64,000 nucleotides of DNA from Coriaria nepalensis (taxonomy: Eukaryota; Streptophyta; Magnoliopsida; Cucurbitales; Coriariaceae). Position 1 is the stretch's first letter. Every line of letters starts with the position of its first letter. This document shows positions 11,928 to 24,800 of this stretch, in pieces. The position numbers and the translations under genes were made by a program. A model generated the notes under the pieces. That model made no database searches. It saw only the letters and a list, made by a program, of their open reading frames with translations, and was not told where the DNA came from. The DNA lies in NCBI GenBank assembly GCA_027186245.1, contig CP114483.1, positions 2,676,001 to 2,740,000 of the forward strand, written 5' to 3'.

Positions 11928-13312
11928 TAGCAAGAAACAGCAAACAAAATCTCCTCCTCTCCTTTTTATCTGCTTAAAAGTACAGAAAGATGAAGTGGGT
12001 ATGTGTCAGAAACTGATTAATGAGGATGATGATGGTGTATGAATCTGACCAGAAGAATGAAGTGGAGGCCGGAGATGGGGGGTGATATTTGTTATATAGT
12101 GGGATGAGGGGGAGAAGAGGAGGAGGAGGAGGAGGAGGGAAGAAGAAAACTATGGGCCATGCCACTTGGAACTGGGGAATACTATTTTCTACGTGGAAGA
12201 TCAAACTCGATCGATGTGGTTTTGTGCATTTGTGGTCTGGTTTGGTATGGCTGCCCCATAGATTGACAGGAAACTGGCGGTTAGCCGAACCCGGTTTTAG
12301 TTGTGTTTAAGGTGGTCAAGTGCGAGTTAAATGACCATAATAGCCCATTCTGTAGTGATCCTAGTAACTGGATAATGTAGGAAAAGGAAAGATTGAAAAA
12401 GTCTGATACAGACAGAGAGAGAACTACAAGCGTTTTAACTGCCGGTTTGGTTGCTGTCCTTGAGCCATGAGGCTGGGCTGGCCCACCATGTCCCATGCTC
12501 ATCATATAATCGGTTATGAAAATAATTCCCTAGTATAAATTTTGTTCTTCGGATAAAAAAAGGGACTAGTGACTGTTTCAACTCCTCCATACTTATGTCA
12601 CGGTGAGTTTTCTCGGAAAAAATTTGTGTAGAAATCGGTAAAATTGTTCATACTAAGTAAATCCAGATGTAAAATCACATTTATAATTCATATATTATTT
12701 TTGTAATATGATCAATTATATTATATTATATGAATTCATATATTATTTTTGTAATACGATAAATTAAATTAAATTATATGAATTCATATATTATTTTTAT
12801 AATACGACGGATTAAATCATATTGCACGAGTTCCACAAATTCTCTATCTAAAATAGAGTAATCGATAATTCAACAACAGTGAATAGAGATTGCAATACTA
12901 ATTGGTCAATCATCCGGCTTCATTCAACAACCACGTGCAACTTCATTGACTCAAAAAGCAACCCAGAACAAGCACTATATATCCATTTTTACTTTCAATT
13001 GTAAATCAATATATCAAAGTTAAGCAAAGTTCCTGAGATGAAATGGGCTAGGTATAAAAGCTCTCTTCAACAAGCAATAGTAATATGACAACTAATTGGA
13101 ATGATGCAGCTTCTTCGATTGACCGATCAGGAAGTCCCCTAGTTGAAAGGTTCTTCCTTTACCGTAGATCAGTTTCGGAAATTTGTATCTGCTGTATGGA
13201 TTTGTGGAGCCTCAATAGTAGTTGATTAGATTGGAAGCAAAATGAGGGGTAAACGGATAGTCCATCCTTGAAGATGGGGAGAAAACGATCTGCACAATCA
13301 GTATCGGGTTAA
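11928..13312. promoter_or_regulatory. PCO promoter and spacer with repeats
   Basis: On the minus strand a TATA-like ACTATATAAC lies at 12100-12091, about 165 bp upstream of the PCO start, next to a GGA-repeat at 12114-12141. Farther out is a 48-bp tandem repeat (12685-12828). The part near 13000-13312 is the 3' UTR and downstream region of the membrin gene. No hypoxia-response element could be assigned with confidence. Confidence 0.45.
12685..12828. repeat. 48-bp AT-rich tandem repeat, three copies
   Basis: Units begin at about 12685, 12733 and 12781, each with AATTCATATATTATTTTT followed by GTAATAYGAT-type sequence. The spacing is 48 bp and the copies differ at a few positions. Confidence 0.8.
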
Positions 13313-15152
13313 CTATGCTGTCCACCTCCAGAATACAAACAAGATGATGACTGTTAAGAACATGCCAGCATATTTGATCCAGTTATCAACCCAGTGCCGC
13401 CTTTCTATTAGTTTCAGAACAGAGTTAGAGAGCCCCACTGTGTTGAGGATGTCCAATGCCTTCCTTTGCGCTCTCTGAGCCAGAAATTAAGATAAATTTA
13501 CAAGGCATTAGCTTGAAGATAACATCTTCTTGTCCTTCGTTTTTTTATTAAGCAAACTTGACCTTACTACTGAATGATGGAATGAGTGCATGTATCTGTG
13601 AGGGCAGAAAAGGTATTAGGATTTTTCTATACTTTCTGTTTGTGTACATACCTTCAGGCGTTCTCTTTGCTCTGAATATTTAAAAAGGATAGCTTCTCCA
13701 GTTGCGCTTGCTTCTTCCAACATCCGGGACGAATTACGAACTGATTGCTTGGCTTGTGCCTCATCATCAAAAATTCTCAAAATGTGGGAAGCCTCCCCAT
13801 TCTACAACCACAAAACAATACTTCTAACTTCATAAATAAATGAGATTCGGCTCCAAAACCAATACCAATTTTTTTCTACTGAATTACGAAGTACATACAG
13901 CTCTTCCAAGCAGTTCTGCTCTCTCCTTTGCTTCTGCCATCCGCTTCTGATTCCTTAAAAAATACTTCTCCAGACTCTGCTTCAGTGACTCAGCCTCTTC
14001 TGCAACCTGTTCCACTTTTCTGCAGGACAACAATGCAGAACTTTAGGACACAATCTGAATTACCATAATAAATCTTCAGCACAGATCGAACTTTTAAAAT
14101 GGGTCTGAAGATACCAAATATTTAAGTGCATGAAAAGCAGATAGGAGGTGAGGGACTGGGGGTAGGGGATACATGTAAAAGCTAATATCCTGCTTAGTCT
14201 AAACACTGAAATTTCAACAACAACCAACATAATTCCGAAATGAAAGGCATCAGATCATCTACTTGTCTAATGACAGAGGATGCTTTATCGTCCATGATAT
14301 TGGAATTAGAATACACTATGCTTCAAATTTAGTGGTTAATGTTTCAAAACAGGTCAGCTTCCTTAGAATAAAAAAAAAAGTGAGAAGACAAATATTCAAC
14401 GACTGAGAGTCTGAGACTACCAGAAACTACTGGTGGCATAATATAAGCTTGATCTTACGCATTGATGAATCTGATATCCTAGACTTGTAGTAAGGCTAAT
14501 GAATTCCCAGAAGGTGTAATGCAGAACTCAGAAGCAAGCAAATATAAAAAAAGAAGACAGGGTAAAGACGACTAGTAGAAGAAGAAATTACAGAAGATAT
14601 ACAACTGCGCAAACAATTGCATGTACTAGGTAACTAATCAATTTAGTTTTAAAAGTAGAGTTTTCACTAAACCTTTTTCCATATACCAACCACATTTGTC
14701 AGCATTTCTTCTTGAAGAAAACTGAAATTCCAAATTCCGGGCGTCAGAATAAAATTATCTCACCAAAGGTCAAAAGCAATCATTATAGGGCAGATTCATA
14801 TTCATGCATGTATAATATAAAATTATCTTAGATATGAGAAACACGCAACCTCTTCTAAAAATTGTGCAAAGATCAAATATAGTGGATCGAATGCGAACCT
14901 TTTCCAGAGATCACGCTGAGACTTAGCAGAAACAGAGCGCCAGAGATGGTCCATCTCGACGCAGAGCGACTGGATCTGAGTGATGTCCCTCTTGATCGAG
15001 AAGGAGAGCTCGGGAGAATCCATGCCGATAGAGGTCGAGTATTCGAGCCGCTCAAGCTTCTCAAGGCCATCCCTGGTCCTCAACAGGAGCTTCTTCGCGT
15101 TCTGGTAAATCTCCGAGAGTGTCCCTCCTCCTCCTCCACCCATGGAAGCCAT
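13313..15152 (-). CDS. MEMB: Membrin, Golgi Qb-SNARE (MEMB11/MEMB12 type)
   Basis: Four exons on the minus strand (15152-14899, 14019-13899, 13801-13652, 13474-13313) give 228 residues, close to Arabidopsis MEMB11. The start MASMGG was chosen because the family begins a few residues before LSEIYQNAKKLL; in-frame sequence upstream does not fit the family. The protein has an N-terminal helical domain (DGLEKLERLE), a SNARE coiled coil around residues 115-200, the conserved KALDILNTVGLSNSVLKLIERR stretch interrupted by no intron, and a single C-terminal membrane anchor. Membrins act in ER-Golgi vesicle fusion with syntaxin SYP31-type, BET1-type and SEC22 partners. It is divergent from the DUF639 gene with only 404 bp between start codons. 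Confidence 0.94.
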
Positions 15153-15556
15153 GGCGATCTCGCACAGAGAGATGGCTGGAAATTCGGATTTGAAATAAGG
15201 AAGACGAGTTTGGACCTCTTCTCGATTGGCTTCTTTTGTTTTTTGGCCAAATTTGTTTCGATTACTTAATTTGTAAGAAGTTGGAAAATAACAGAAACGC
15301 TGCGTTTTAATGGGCAGAGTAGTCAACTAATGTTATTGAACCGGTTCGTACTTTGGCAAAAACAAAACCCGGTTCGCAGGACCTGTGGCCCAATGCACCG
15401 ATTCAGGAACACTGCATGGAATAAGTAAACATGCACCGTGTGCGTGCATGGCTACGATGACGTGGCTCGCTGATAAATCTACACGTGTATCCACACCCCC
15501 TTCTTCTACTAAGGCCCTCTCCATCCTCTCTCTGTGCAAATCCCAGAATTGATACA
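15153..15556. promoter_or_regulatory. Compact divergent promoter, membrin / DUF639 gene
   Basis: The 404-bp spacer must hold both promoters. It contains TGACGTGGC at 15458-15466 and ACACGTGTA at 15480-15488, both ACGT-core sites recognised by bZIP or bHLH factors. No TATA box is obvious, which fits broadly expressed genes. Confidence 0.5.
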
Positions 15557-18500
15557 ATGATATCGACGAAACTGAAACACCTCTCACCGGTCGCGAACGA
15601 CGTCGTTACGCGATCTGCTTTGAGACTAGGCACGTCTGAGGACAAACTTGTGGAAGAATTTGAAGCAACATCATCGTCGTCATCATCATCATGGATTGTT
15701 GATAATAGTAAGGGTGATAGTGATAGTCACGAGGCGCCATTAACAAGCTATTCCAGAAAGCTTATGGAATTCTGCAGTTCCAAGGCTTTGACTGATATTT
15801 GCCAAAACCTAGTGGAAGAGATCAAAAATGGTTCGTTTAGTCGTTTCACTTTTGATATGATGCTTGCTTGGCAGGTCCCTTCTTCTAGTGATCAAGATTC
15901 TTACACGGTGCGTTTGAATTTGGTTTCTCAATTTTTTCATACATGATACATCTGTGCTTATGTTCTCACTTTCTTGATGCTGAAGGAATGTGTTGCAAAG
16001 GAAAAAGAAGAGAAGAAGGTACCTACACAAGTGCCTCCAGAGCAGGATGAGATCCCTCTTTTCTATTCAGACCTCATGCCATTACTTGTAAGCAATTTTA
16101 ACCTTTTCATTTCAATATGTATGCATCAACATTATATACATAACACATACACTAAGTAATTAGGATCAAAGCATGTTAGTGATTGTTATCGAGCCGAGTT
16201 TGATCCTTTTGCAATCTGATATGATAACTGTCTTACTTTTGTGAGTTATATAATTGGGGGTAGGTTGATAATGAACCGGCTGTTCGGGAAGATGCATTTG
16301 TGTGGTTGGCTTCATTAGTTCCGCTGGTTGTGGATATTGTCAATGCAAGATTTACTTTCGAAACTCTCACCGCCCCTTCGGCTTACCGCCTTCATTACCC
16401 CGCCTATGACAAATTTCTCAAGGAAACCGACAAGTGAGATCTTCTATTAGCCTTGTCTGAGACATTTACTCTTATGGTCTAGAATCGTTTTGGTGGAGGA
16501 TTTAAGCCGGTTAAACTAATTTCATGTTTTGATTAACTTTCTTTTGTAATAGTTTTAAAAATCATTCTGAATGTTATTTTTCAGACAGATAAGATATCTA
16601 CAAAAGCAGACTCCTCCAAAGGGTGTTGAGCTAGAAGATGACGAGTTTATATTGCATGTGGAAGGGACCGCTGGCACGCAGAGAGTAGCGCGCCACATCG
16701 GAGCAACAACCTGGCCAGGTATGACCTCGAACATATTGGTCGGCATGATTAGGTTCATTGTTCTAGTATCTTCTTAAGATGGTTGAGAATTAATTCGTCT
16801 AATCATAAGGTTGGTTGGTTTTTCAGGTAGGCTTACATTAACTAACTATAGCCTCTATTTTGAGGCTTCTGGTGTGATAACATATGAAGATGCAATTAAG
16901 ATAGACCTTTCAAAGGATATCGAGCATAGTGTGAAACCAGCTTCCACCGGTCCATGGGGGGCTCCGCTTTTTGACAAGGCTATTGTCTATGAGTCCTCAG
17001 AATTGTAAGAACTATTTTTATTTATTTATTTTCTTGGGTCGAATTATTTGCCTCCATTACATACTACGATTGTTGCCATGGTTCTCGGGAGGTTGTTCGA
17101 GTAGCATATGTTGAGCTGCCAATTTTGGTTTTGGTAAACTAGAGTTTGTTCAAGTTGTGTTTTAGTTAAAATGTGAGACAAGATTAAATAAGAAATTACG
17201 CAAATTTTGTGGCTCAAAATGGATTTAAGACCCAAATTGGAGTTTCTAAAGTTGAACTAGATAGGCCCTAAAAAATTGTTTGTTAATCTTGATATATACT
17301 AATTTGAATCATATCGATCCAATTGAGTTCTAGATCGGAAGGCGTCGTGCTAGAGTTTCCAGAGATAACAAGCTCCACAAGACGTGACCATTGGCTCGCA
17401 CTTATCAAAGAGATCATGCTTTTGCATCGTTTCCTTTCAAAGTTCAAGGTGGAGTGTCCCTTTCAAAAATGGGAGATGCATTCTCGGACAATATTAGGGA
17501 TCATAAGGCTCCATGCGGCAAGGGAGTTGCTAAGGATCTCTCCCCACTCGCCTACCAAATTCTTAATTTTTGCCTTGTGTGATGAAATCCCAAAGGGTGA
17601 CTATGTGCTTGAAGAGCTAAGTGAGAGCCTAAAGAAGGTCAATTGTTCACACCCATGTAGTGCCACTTCTATTCTGCGGACTATGAACAGAGGACAGGTT
17701 AATATTCCGCCTGTAGAGATCAAAGCAGTTAGTGAGGAAATTAATGGACGTGGTGAAGCACACCCGTCTTTAGAAATGGCCGTTAATCAAGCCAAAGAAG
17801 AAGAGAAAGAAGTTGCCATTGCCAAAGCTACGGCCGAGGAGTTAAAGGAGGAAGGAATCAGTAAAAGCGCAGCTGTCCTAATAGTAAGCTTGCATTCAAG
17901 TATATTTGACTGAAAGAGTTCTTCACTGCATACTTAAAACATTATATAATTGTCTGTATAGGAGTTGCTAAAGCCGCTTAAAGGTGTGTTATCTTGGTTT
18001 AATGAAGTCCTCTCATGGGAAAGACCTGCCACCACCGTATCTTTTCTTGCAGCCGCTCTAATTATAACCTACAAGTAAGCTTCTAGTCCTCATCCCATTC
18101 TTCATTTTTTTCGGGGAGATCTCTACGTTAGTTTATGTAATGGTGATAAAATGTAGGGAATGGGTTGGTAAAGCCTTGGCGGGGCTTCTGCTTTGGGTGG
18201 TGGTGAAAATGTTGCAAGCGAGAAAACAAAGGATTAATGAGAAGTGCAAGGAGATAGTAGTGTCAACCTCCTCTAATCAGAGTACAATAGAAAGCATAGT
18301 GACGGCTCAACAAGGGTTACAAACGGTTCATGAGATGATTCAGACTGCAAACGTCGCCGTCTTAAAGATGTGGTCCATATTCATCTCCAAGGCTCGTAAG
18401 GTATATATACAAGCCGTACTTTTGCCCGCTAATAATTGCTAGCTTGTTTATATTTCATATACTGTGATCATGGATTGAATTGTGATTGAACTGGTTTCTT

Positions 18501-18752
18501 GTATTTGGGATTATGATGATGCAGCATGCGGATATGGTGATTGTGGTGTTAAGCGGGTCTGTGATCATATTAGCATTAATCCCGACAAAGTACATAATCA
18601 TGGGGGTGATTTTGTACACATTTATGATGACATCAAAAATAGGGAAGCGCATGATGGGAAATATGGAAAGGGGTGTGGAGAAGGGTGACAGAAGGCTCAA
18701 AGAATGGTGGGACTCTATACCCGTTATCCATGTTCGTGTCGAAAACAGTTGA
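15557..18752 (+). CDS. DUF639 family membrane protein
   Basis: Nine exons (15557-15907, 15986-16087, 16264-16433, 16585-16718, 16827-17004, 17334-17883, 17962-18074, 18157-18400, 18525-18752) give 689 residues. All junctions keep phase and use GT-AG. The N-terminus has a poly-Ser run and a helical DUF639 region. A GRAM-like stretch follows at about residues 195-240 (HVEGTAGTQRVARHIGATTW, then LTLTNYSLYFE). The C-terminal third has two pairs of hydrophobic segments (around LAGLLLWVVVKML and IVVLSGSVIILALI) with a coiled linker between them. The family is plant-specific and widely conserved, with no settled biochemical role. The GRAM-like part suggests lipid or membrane binding, which is inference. 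The gene is intact and shows no sign of decay. Confidence 0.9.
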
Positions 18753-19096
18753 ATGGATCGGTCCGCTTCAATAAATAGGAACTCAATAAGCCCTCTTGTA
18801 GGCTTCTTAGTTACATATAAATATAGCCATGTTCTTTTATGGTCATGATCTTTATACACAGGCTATTGATGTAAGTGTGTTACACATTGTAGAAACTAGA
18901 AAAGAGAACGAACACATCTGTTTCGGCTTTGATTGAAGGAAGTGATAGTGTAATGCTTGACCTTCTTCATTTAGATCAGTTTTTACTGAATCAATGCTAA
19001 TAGAGAGAGAGATTAAATTGACTACAGTAGACATTTTCAAAACGCTGTTCCAAACTTCAGTACACATTTATAAGAAGAAAAAAAAAGCCAAAATAA
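18753..19096. other. 3' UTR and spacer before tRNA-Ala
   Basis: Downstream of the DUF639 stop the sequence is an ordinary AT-rich 3' region. The stretch 19070-19090 is A-rich; read on the minus strand it is a T-run just after the tRNA, fitting an RNA polymerase III terminator. Confidence 0.5.
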
Positions 19097-19169
19097 TGGA
19101 GATGCGGGGGATCGAACCCCGTGCCTCTCGCATGCAAAGCGAGCGCTCTACCATTTGAGCTACATCCCC
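19097..19169 (-). tRNA. tRNA-Ala (anticodon UGC)
   Basis: Read on the minus strand the 73-nt sequence folds as a complete cloverleaf. The acceptor stem is GGGGATG with CATCTCC and one G-U pair. The D-arm is GCTC...GAGC and the anticodon loop TTTGCAT carries TGC. The T-arm has GGTTCGATCC. There is no intron and the discriminator base is A. A T-run follows the 3' end on the minus strand. It sits between the DUF639 gene and the uL24 gene. Confidence 0.96.
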
Positions 19170-19627
19170 ATATACTTTTTAGTTGTTATTGAAATATAAT
19201 CTTTTTGTAATACTAGAAAGAAGTAATAGAAAAAGAAACGCTGCCGTTTATCTGAAGGTACAGATTCTCTCTGATCTCCTCCTTCAGTTTGTTTCTGGGA
19301 GAAAGAACCCCTTAAACCCTTTCTTCCTTCCTCATCGCACGCCGGCGAATACGAAACCAGCACCATCAGGTATGGCGTCCGTCTCTCTCTCTCTCATTCT
19401 TTCTTTCTTTTCTACTCTGTTAAACTACTTCGACTATTCTCTCTCTGTGTCTAGACTAAGTTTTCCTATGAGAGCTTTTTGGAGTGTTCGATTCAATGTC
19501 ATAATCTGTACTCCAGCTGAAATTCGATGTCTAAAAAATCCTCCAACAGAATAATAATGATCAGTGATGCTAACAGGTGGAGATTTTTCCTGGACAATCG
19601 TTGATATCTGTGTTTTTTCTCCAAATA
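19170..19627 (+). other. Promoter and 5' UTR with intron of the uL24 gene
   Basis: The 5' UTR appears spliced, with a donor after CACCATCAG at 19369 and an acceptor at 19576 (TAACAG), leaving a short leader before the ATG at 19628. A 5'-leader intron is common in ribosomal protein genes of plants. The open frame across 19183-19554 lies in this leader and intron and is not considered coding. Confidence 0.6.
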
Positions 19628-21112
19628 ATGGGATGGAAAGCTGCTGAAAAACTCATTAGGCACTGGAAGATTCTCAGAGGAGATAATGTAATGCCCTCTT
19701 CGAAAATAAGCTGCTGAGAAAATTAAGTTATCATTAATTATTGTGTGCTCGATTTACATTTGCTTTAGTGTAAAAATGGTGAACATTTTTTGTTGGTCTG
19801 TTTGTTACAGGTGATGATAATCAGGGGAAAAGATAAAGGTGAGACTGGTACTATCAAGCGTGTTATTCGATCTCAGAATCGTGTTATTGTAGAGGGTAAA
19901 AACTTGGTAAGTGAGAGTTGCCATTCTCAACTCTTCTTTGTTGTTATTTTCTCAGTTTAATTTGGTGGGAAAAACCTGGTGTGCTTATTCATCTTAGTGA
20001 TGATGTTATGTTTTTCATATTAGAGTATGGGTGTTCCATCCATCAGATTAATTGAAACTTTAGAGACTTTTTTGGGTTCTTACACATGAACTAAAAAAAA
20101 AAAGAAGATATTTCATGCTGTTTAAGTTTTCCCTTTGACTAGGATTATTGCATATAGCCATATACTGTAATATAGACTGATATGAAAATATCCATATACT
20201 GTAATAAAGTAACCATGGATACAAAGCATAGACCTAGAAGAAAACAGAAATTCCAGTAACATAGGTTGATTTGAACTTGATGTTATTTCCTATGTAGTGT
20301 TCTTTTAAGAATAGCTAGGAAATAGGTTCTTGATTCAAATAGATCTAGCCTTGATGAGTTGAACTCACCTTAGGAAGTCAACCTAGAAAATTAAATGGGA
20401 TGAGATTTTTATCTGATAATTTTAATGCTCGTGCCTTTTGATTTCTGCTATCTACTTTGTTATGTACTATATAACATTGATTTTTCTTTTTTTTTTTTGG
20501 TTTCCTTATTCAGATGAATTGTTAATTCTAGAGTTACTGGAATTTATATGTGGACAATATATGACTTGGCATGACTCACTTGCCTAATTATGTTGAATTT
20601 CAGGTAAAGAAACATATCAAACAAGGTCAAGGTCATGAAGGTGGAATTTTTACTGTTGAAGCCCCCCTTCATGCATCAAATGTTCAAGTCGTTGATCCAG
20701 TAACAGGGTAGGTGTATATGATAATATATTTTTTATGTTATCTTATCCAGGTATAGTTTTTTTTTTGGTAAGAGATGGAAGTTATGTTTCGTTTTTGCAG
20801 AAAGCCTTGTAAGGTGGGGGTTAAATATCTTGAAGACAGTACTAAAGTAAGGGTGTCTAGAGGTATTGGTGCATCAGGCTCTATAATTCCTCGCCCGGAG
20901 ATTCTTAAGATACGGACAACACCAAGACCAACGATCGGTACTAATCTCTAAACCGTGTACTCATCTTAATTATTTTCTCAATTTTCTTCCTAAAACATAT
21001 TCATAATTTGCACTCATTTGACATTGCAGCGGGTCCCAAGGATACACCGATGGATGTTGTATGGGAAAAGACTTACAATGCTAAAACAGGAAAGGGCATG
21101 CCTGAACTTTGA
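19628..21112 (+). CDS. uL24 (KOW) ribosomal protein, mitochondrial type
   Basis: Five coding exons (19628-19687, 19811-19906, 20604-20707, 20801-20937, 21030-21112) give 159 residues, the same length I recall for the Arabidopsis KOW-domain protein At5g23535. The KOW motif lies at about residues 21-48 (VMIIRGKDKGETGTIKRVIR). The middle (HEGGIFTVEAPLHASNVQ) and the C-terminal PGP-like stretch (AGPKDTPMDVVW) are typical of the organellar uL24 branch. It should be a component of the large mitoribosomal subunit near the exit tunnel. No obvious cleavable presequence is seen, as in related plant proteins. The product is distinct from cytosolic eL24/uL24 and from plastid RPL24. Confidence 0.92.
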
Positions 21113-21818
21113 AAACACATGGTCTTCTTAGTCGTGCAATACTTTCTGTTGCCATCATCAGAGGGATGCTACAAGAGATAACTGTTGATTGCTTAAATTA
21201 TGTACTGATTGTAATTCACCATCATGAGAAATGTTATGGATCGGGTACTGTTAGTTAAATTTCGCTTGCAGCCCGTATTAACAACGTTGGTGTCTAAGCT
21301 GTTTGTTCGGGAAGTGAAGTATGAGCTTATCATATCTTTTACATGTATCTTAGAATGAATAAGAGGCCCATTTGTTGCAACATCATGTTTGATTAACGTA
21401 GTTTGTTGCGAAATCATGTCTGGTTTTCAGTACTGCTGACGCATATCTATCATTGAGTTAAACAAAGTAGATTTGTATTGCTTCAACACCAATCAACGTT
21501 TGACAAACTAGAAAGCAACGTTTTATAGTTTCAATACCTTTACCAAGCCAATTACACACGAATTCTGAGTCAATATTTTCCAAGTTATGGCCAAAGTATC
21601 ATGTGATCACTATTGTCACTGCTAATGTCAAATTCGTGCCTCAAACTAAGCCAGATCCATCAATTGAACATAAATAGAAGTAAACAATCTGCTCTCTCTT
21701 GACAATGCCAATATCACTGTTTACAACCTCCATGATTTTCTTTTTGACATGGCCAAGAAATAACATCATTCCAATTTCTATTACAGGACCATAATCTATT
21801 ATTACAGCTCACCGAAAC
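21113..21818. other. Convergent 3' regions of the uL24 and RRP6L2 genes
   Basis: This spacer holds the 3' UTRs of two genes running towards each other. No coding frame of note is present; the 74-codon minus frame at 21193-21417 has no features of a gene. Confidence 0.5.
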
Positions 21819-24800
21819 TCAGCGGAATGTTGCACTTCGATTGCCGGATGCTGGAAAAGCCTGACGTCTTTTTCCTTGACCCAATTCTCTTGTCCCACCA
21901 TCTTTTTGGTCCCCATCTAAATCTACAGCCAAAGATGGCACTTTTTTCTTACCCCTAGAATTACTTCTACCTGTATTTTCCCCGAACACAACCTGTTTCC
22001 TTGCTGCTTCATAGTCAAATGGACTTAGCTGAAATATCCTGTCGGATTTTTCCAACTTGTCAAGTTCTCTGGCTTTCCTATTTTTGGTAGTTGCCTGCAG
22101 GCATTTATGGAAGCTTGTCGATAAATCGGATAGTGAGATGGGTTCATCTGAATCAATTTCCACAACAAGAGGACTGGACCCATTCTCCTTGGGTTCATCA
22201 GTGGTTTTTGAGTCACCTTCTATTAGTTCCTCACCTGAATCATCTTCAATCATAATGATCTCATCTAAACTGGAGCCAGGAAAATTAGAGCAGTTGAGTG
22301 ACTCAGCAACAGGCAGTTCAGGACAGTGAGGTTCTGAAGCAGTAATGGGCGGTTCTGAGACAGGCTTCTTCAATGACTCAGGGCTTCCCCAGAATGAGTG
22401 GAAGGGTAAGTTCACCGACGACCTAATTTGTTCCAGCTTAGTCACTTCTTTGTCCTAAAATTTTTTTTCATTAAAAGTGAAGTATCAATATCCAAAATTC
22501 AAACTAGCAGTTAAGCTGGTACAAGGGGTCTAATTTCGTGGAACGGAAACATCCAACCATTTCCTTCCCTCCAACCTTAACACGAATTGCATAAATGTCA
22601 GATGGTTGGGTGTAGTTACAGATTTGCAGTGAAAAGAGCAGGCTAGGGAAGCATAAAACCAACCTTTTTATCTGTATCTAGTTTCCTCTTTGTGGTGGGG
22701 TTTCCCAACAGGAACCCAAGACCACTGCTAGGCTTTTTCTGCGCTGGTACATTTGCTCCAGCAACCTAAAAAGGGAACAGTCATTCAATTTAGATTAAAT
22801 TTCTAACCAAAGTAATAATAAAGAAAAAAAGGACAAAAAAAATAACCACAAGAGTTTATATTCTCAACCTTTGCTGCATGCAACAAAGAGGGATCTGTGG
22901 TGGGATCTCTTCTTTGCCCTGAAGTTGTTTGGCTCCCCAGAGATAGCTCTCTATTAGAGCTGATCTGTCTGTTCTCATTCTCAATAGCATGCTGAGATCT
23001 GTCTCCTTGTACAACATTTCCAAGTTTAGAGACACTGCATAAAGGTGATGAAGACTCCTCTTTAAATTTGAGAGCAATTGGTGATGGTGCACTTGTTCTG
23101 CCATTCAAGGGATTGCCAGTATTACTACTTTTGGTGACATCATTTACGGCTTTCAAATTAGTGGGGGTATCAGATAGAATGGCTTGTGAAGAATCATTGG
23201 GCACTAAATTTTCAGCAGGTGCATCCTGTACATTGAAAAGATGGATGCCAATCAGAGATAAAATGGCAATCTCAATTATAATTGTCATATTAGAGAGAGA
23301 GTGGGTCATACCATTTCCATACGGGTTTCCTTCAGCTGTTCAACAACCTCTTCAAATGCATTTGCATTTAGCATAGAGTGTCGAATGATGCTAACAACAG
23401 AACCAAGATTGCGCTCGACATATGGGTGCTTTGACTTCAATACATGGCGTAACTTGCCAGCAGAGACAGGCATCTGCTTGGCTTTAACAATATCAAAATG
23501 AAAATACAAAAAGCAGGTCACGATACACCGCAGAAACAAAGTTATAAACCACAAAAAATTAACATGATTGAAAGTAATATGAACTGGAAAATGTTCTTCA
23601 GTACCGATTTCCAGAAGTGTTTTGTTTGGCAACATGTAGCCAGTACTTTCATCCTCCACACGGGCAACAATATCTCTCCACTCACAGAGACCCTGAAACA
23701 TATTTTAAAGTCCAAGTTGATCAAAATGAACACATATGAGTGGTCGAAAGTAGGTTATTAGTTTTTTCATAAAGTTCAATACTAATGATACACCCTTCCT
23801 GAAGCTGGTGTATTTTTTTTAGTTGCACATGCTTTATACAATCCAGATAATTTTGAAACAATAACCAAAAGTTTGAGGCAACTTACCGCTACAACAGCCA
23901 GTTGCTGTGCATTGAAACCAGCACCTTGCAATCTACATCAACAAAGTTAAAATATAAAAACTAAAATACTTTACAACTAATGCTTCTAAGCAAGTTTTGG
24001 GCCCAAGGCGATATTATATATATCAAGCAGAGCTGAGGTACCAAGAAAACTAACCCATATATAAAAAGATATGAATCTTCTGTCAACAGCTCTTTCTCAT
24101 AAAGATGCATGCATATACCATAACTGCGTTTGTAAACCTGTGAGAGAAAAAGGAAAGCTTCAACAAAAAGGTAAAATTAGTGGCAAGGAACATGCAGATT
24201 TGGAGCAGTAAATTGGCCAAATTCGGAGAGTTAAATGGAAAAAAAGTTAATAAGTAGAGGGAAATGTTTCTTTAGTGCAAAAACATGAGGGTAATGTAAT
24301 AATACTCTCCATTAATTAACAGCAATGGAATTCGCTGGAAGGCTGGACTGTAATGTAACATAGCAAATACCATCTTGAAAGATAAAACTGTAGTACTTAA
24401 ACTAAAACATCAGGGAAGCTAGAACCATAGGCAAACTACACGGTAAGAAACTGCAAGTAACTCAAAATGCAGAACAGAAAGTGCATGAAATCAGAGATTT
24501 TATGACTTATAGAGATTATACCTCTACCAGAGGAGCATCAGAATCTTCGGACTCCTTGGGCATTGAAGATAACTCAGTCCTCATTAAATCATATATATAC
24601 AACAGAAAATGTGTATCTTCTCTAGCATATCTGCCATCACAATACATCTCTATTAGGTAATGTGGCGATTAAACCCTCGATATCTAGGAACACAATCTCC
24701 AAGAGTAAAATGCATTTAAACCTGAGCATTTCCTCAGGAAGCGGCCGTAATCTCCAATCAGCATTCTGGTATCTGTAAGGGATACTCAAACAGCATGAAA

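Noticed and set aside
19183..19554. 123-codon frame upstream of the uL24 start
   Set aside because: It crosses the leader exon and the leader intron of the uL24 gene; CT-repeat translation explains the Ser/Leu-rich product.
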